A stretch of 6,268 nt of DNA from Hyphomicrobiaceae bacterium UBA2767 (GTDB lineage: Bacteria; Pseudomonadota; Alphaproteobacteria; Rhizobiales; Methyloligellaceae): the NCBI GenBank assembly GCA_002352635.1, contig DEIT01000034.1, positions 2,207-8,474 of the forward strand. Direction: 5' to 3'. Position numbers and translations under genes: made by a program. The notes under the pieces are model-generated. The model saw only the letters and a program-made list of their open reading frames with translations. It ran no database searches and was not told where the DNA came from. The stretch's first letter is position 1. Every line of letters starts with the position of its first letter. Positions 6,192-6,268 of this stretch are shown piece after piece.

Positions 6192-6221
6192 TAGCGTCAA
6201 TATTTGTGCAGGTTATAGGCC

Positions 6222-6268
6222 ATGAACCTTCGACAGCTGGAGATTTTCCGTGCCGTGATGCAGGGGGG
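6222..6268 (+). CDS. LysR-type transcriptional regulator, N-terminal fragment (cut by window end)
   Basis: ATG 6222 begins MNLRQLEIFRAVMQG, the characteristic first helix of the LysR-family winged helix-turn-helix (pattern xLRQLxxFxAV). Only 15 full codons are in the window. The gene is divergent from the carbamoylase gene with a 138-base shared control region, the classic arrangement in which a LysR regulator controls its neighbour and often itself. The effector is unknown; a carbamoyl amino acid, hydantoin or product would be the natural guess. The ribosome binding site is weak. Confidence 0.8.
   Translation, partial: MNLRQLEIFRAVMQG

Larger units (their letters stand above)
6118..6203 (+). 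repeat. Three GTCAAT direct repeats in the divergent control region
   Basis: GTCAAT occurs at 6118-6123, and the longer GTCAATAT at 6130-6137 and 6196-6203. The first two are 12 bases apart and the last two 66 bases apart. The second copy overlaps the candidate -10 element. TATTG (6114-6118) and CAATA (6132-6136) also form an inverted pair around 6125. These could be accessory operator sites or chance in AT-rich intergenic DNA. Confidence 0.3.

Overview
The window reads as a chromosomal stretch of a denitrifying proteobacterium, most likely an alphaproteobacterium. This rests on the partial gene order nirG-nirH-nirJ-nirN, with no nirE between nirJ and nirN. That resembles the alphaproteobacterial nirECFDLGHJN layout more than the Pseudomonas order, where nirE sits between nirJ and nirN. 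The taxonomic call is an inference; no rRNA or other marker is present.

Left part (1-3579, plus strand): the 3' end of a heme d1 biosynthesis operon. It holds the C-terminal part of a NirG-type siroheme decarboxylase subunit, a complete NirH subunit, the radical SAM enzyme NirJ and the periplasmic c-type cytochrome NirN. The genes are packed with a 4-base overlap, a 12-base gap and a 29-base overlap. Together they cover siroheme decarboxylation (NirG/H), removal of two propionate side chains (NirJ) and the final dehydrogenation of dihydro-heme d1 (NirN). The product is the d1 cofactor of cytochrome cd1 nitrite reductase NirS, whose gene is presumably just left of the window.

Middle (3589-4293, minus strand): a Crp/Fnr-family regulator of the Dnr type, convergent with nirN and only 9 bases from it. 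It lacks FNR-type iron-sulfur cysteines and has an E-x2-S-R recognition helix. It is probably the NO-responsive regulator of the adjacent nir genes.

Right part (4440-6268): a two-gene minus-strand unit encoding an N-carbamoyl-D-amino-acid amidohydrolase (nitrilase superfamily, Glu47/Lys127/Cys172 triad) followed by an Asp/Glu/hydantoin racemase with both catalytic cysteines. A LysR-type regulator, cut by the window end, starts divergently. The 138-base divergent region holds a candidate amidase promoter, a short perfect palindrome at the usual LysR-site distance, and three GTCAAT repeats. No hydantoinase is visible, so the physiological substrate is open. This module has no evident functional link to denitrification.

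Nothing in the window amounts to a clearly undescribed system. The most open questions are the substrate of the carbamoylase/racemase pair and the structure of its divergent control region. No tRNA, rRNA, CRISPR array, insertion sequence or attachment site was seen.
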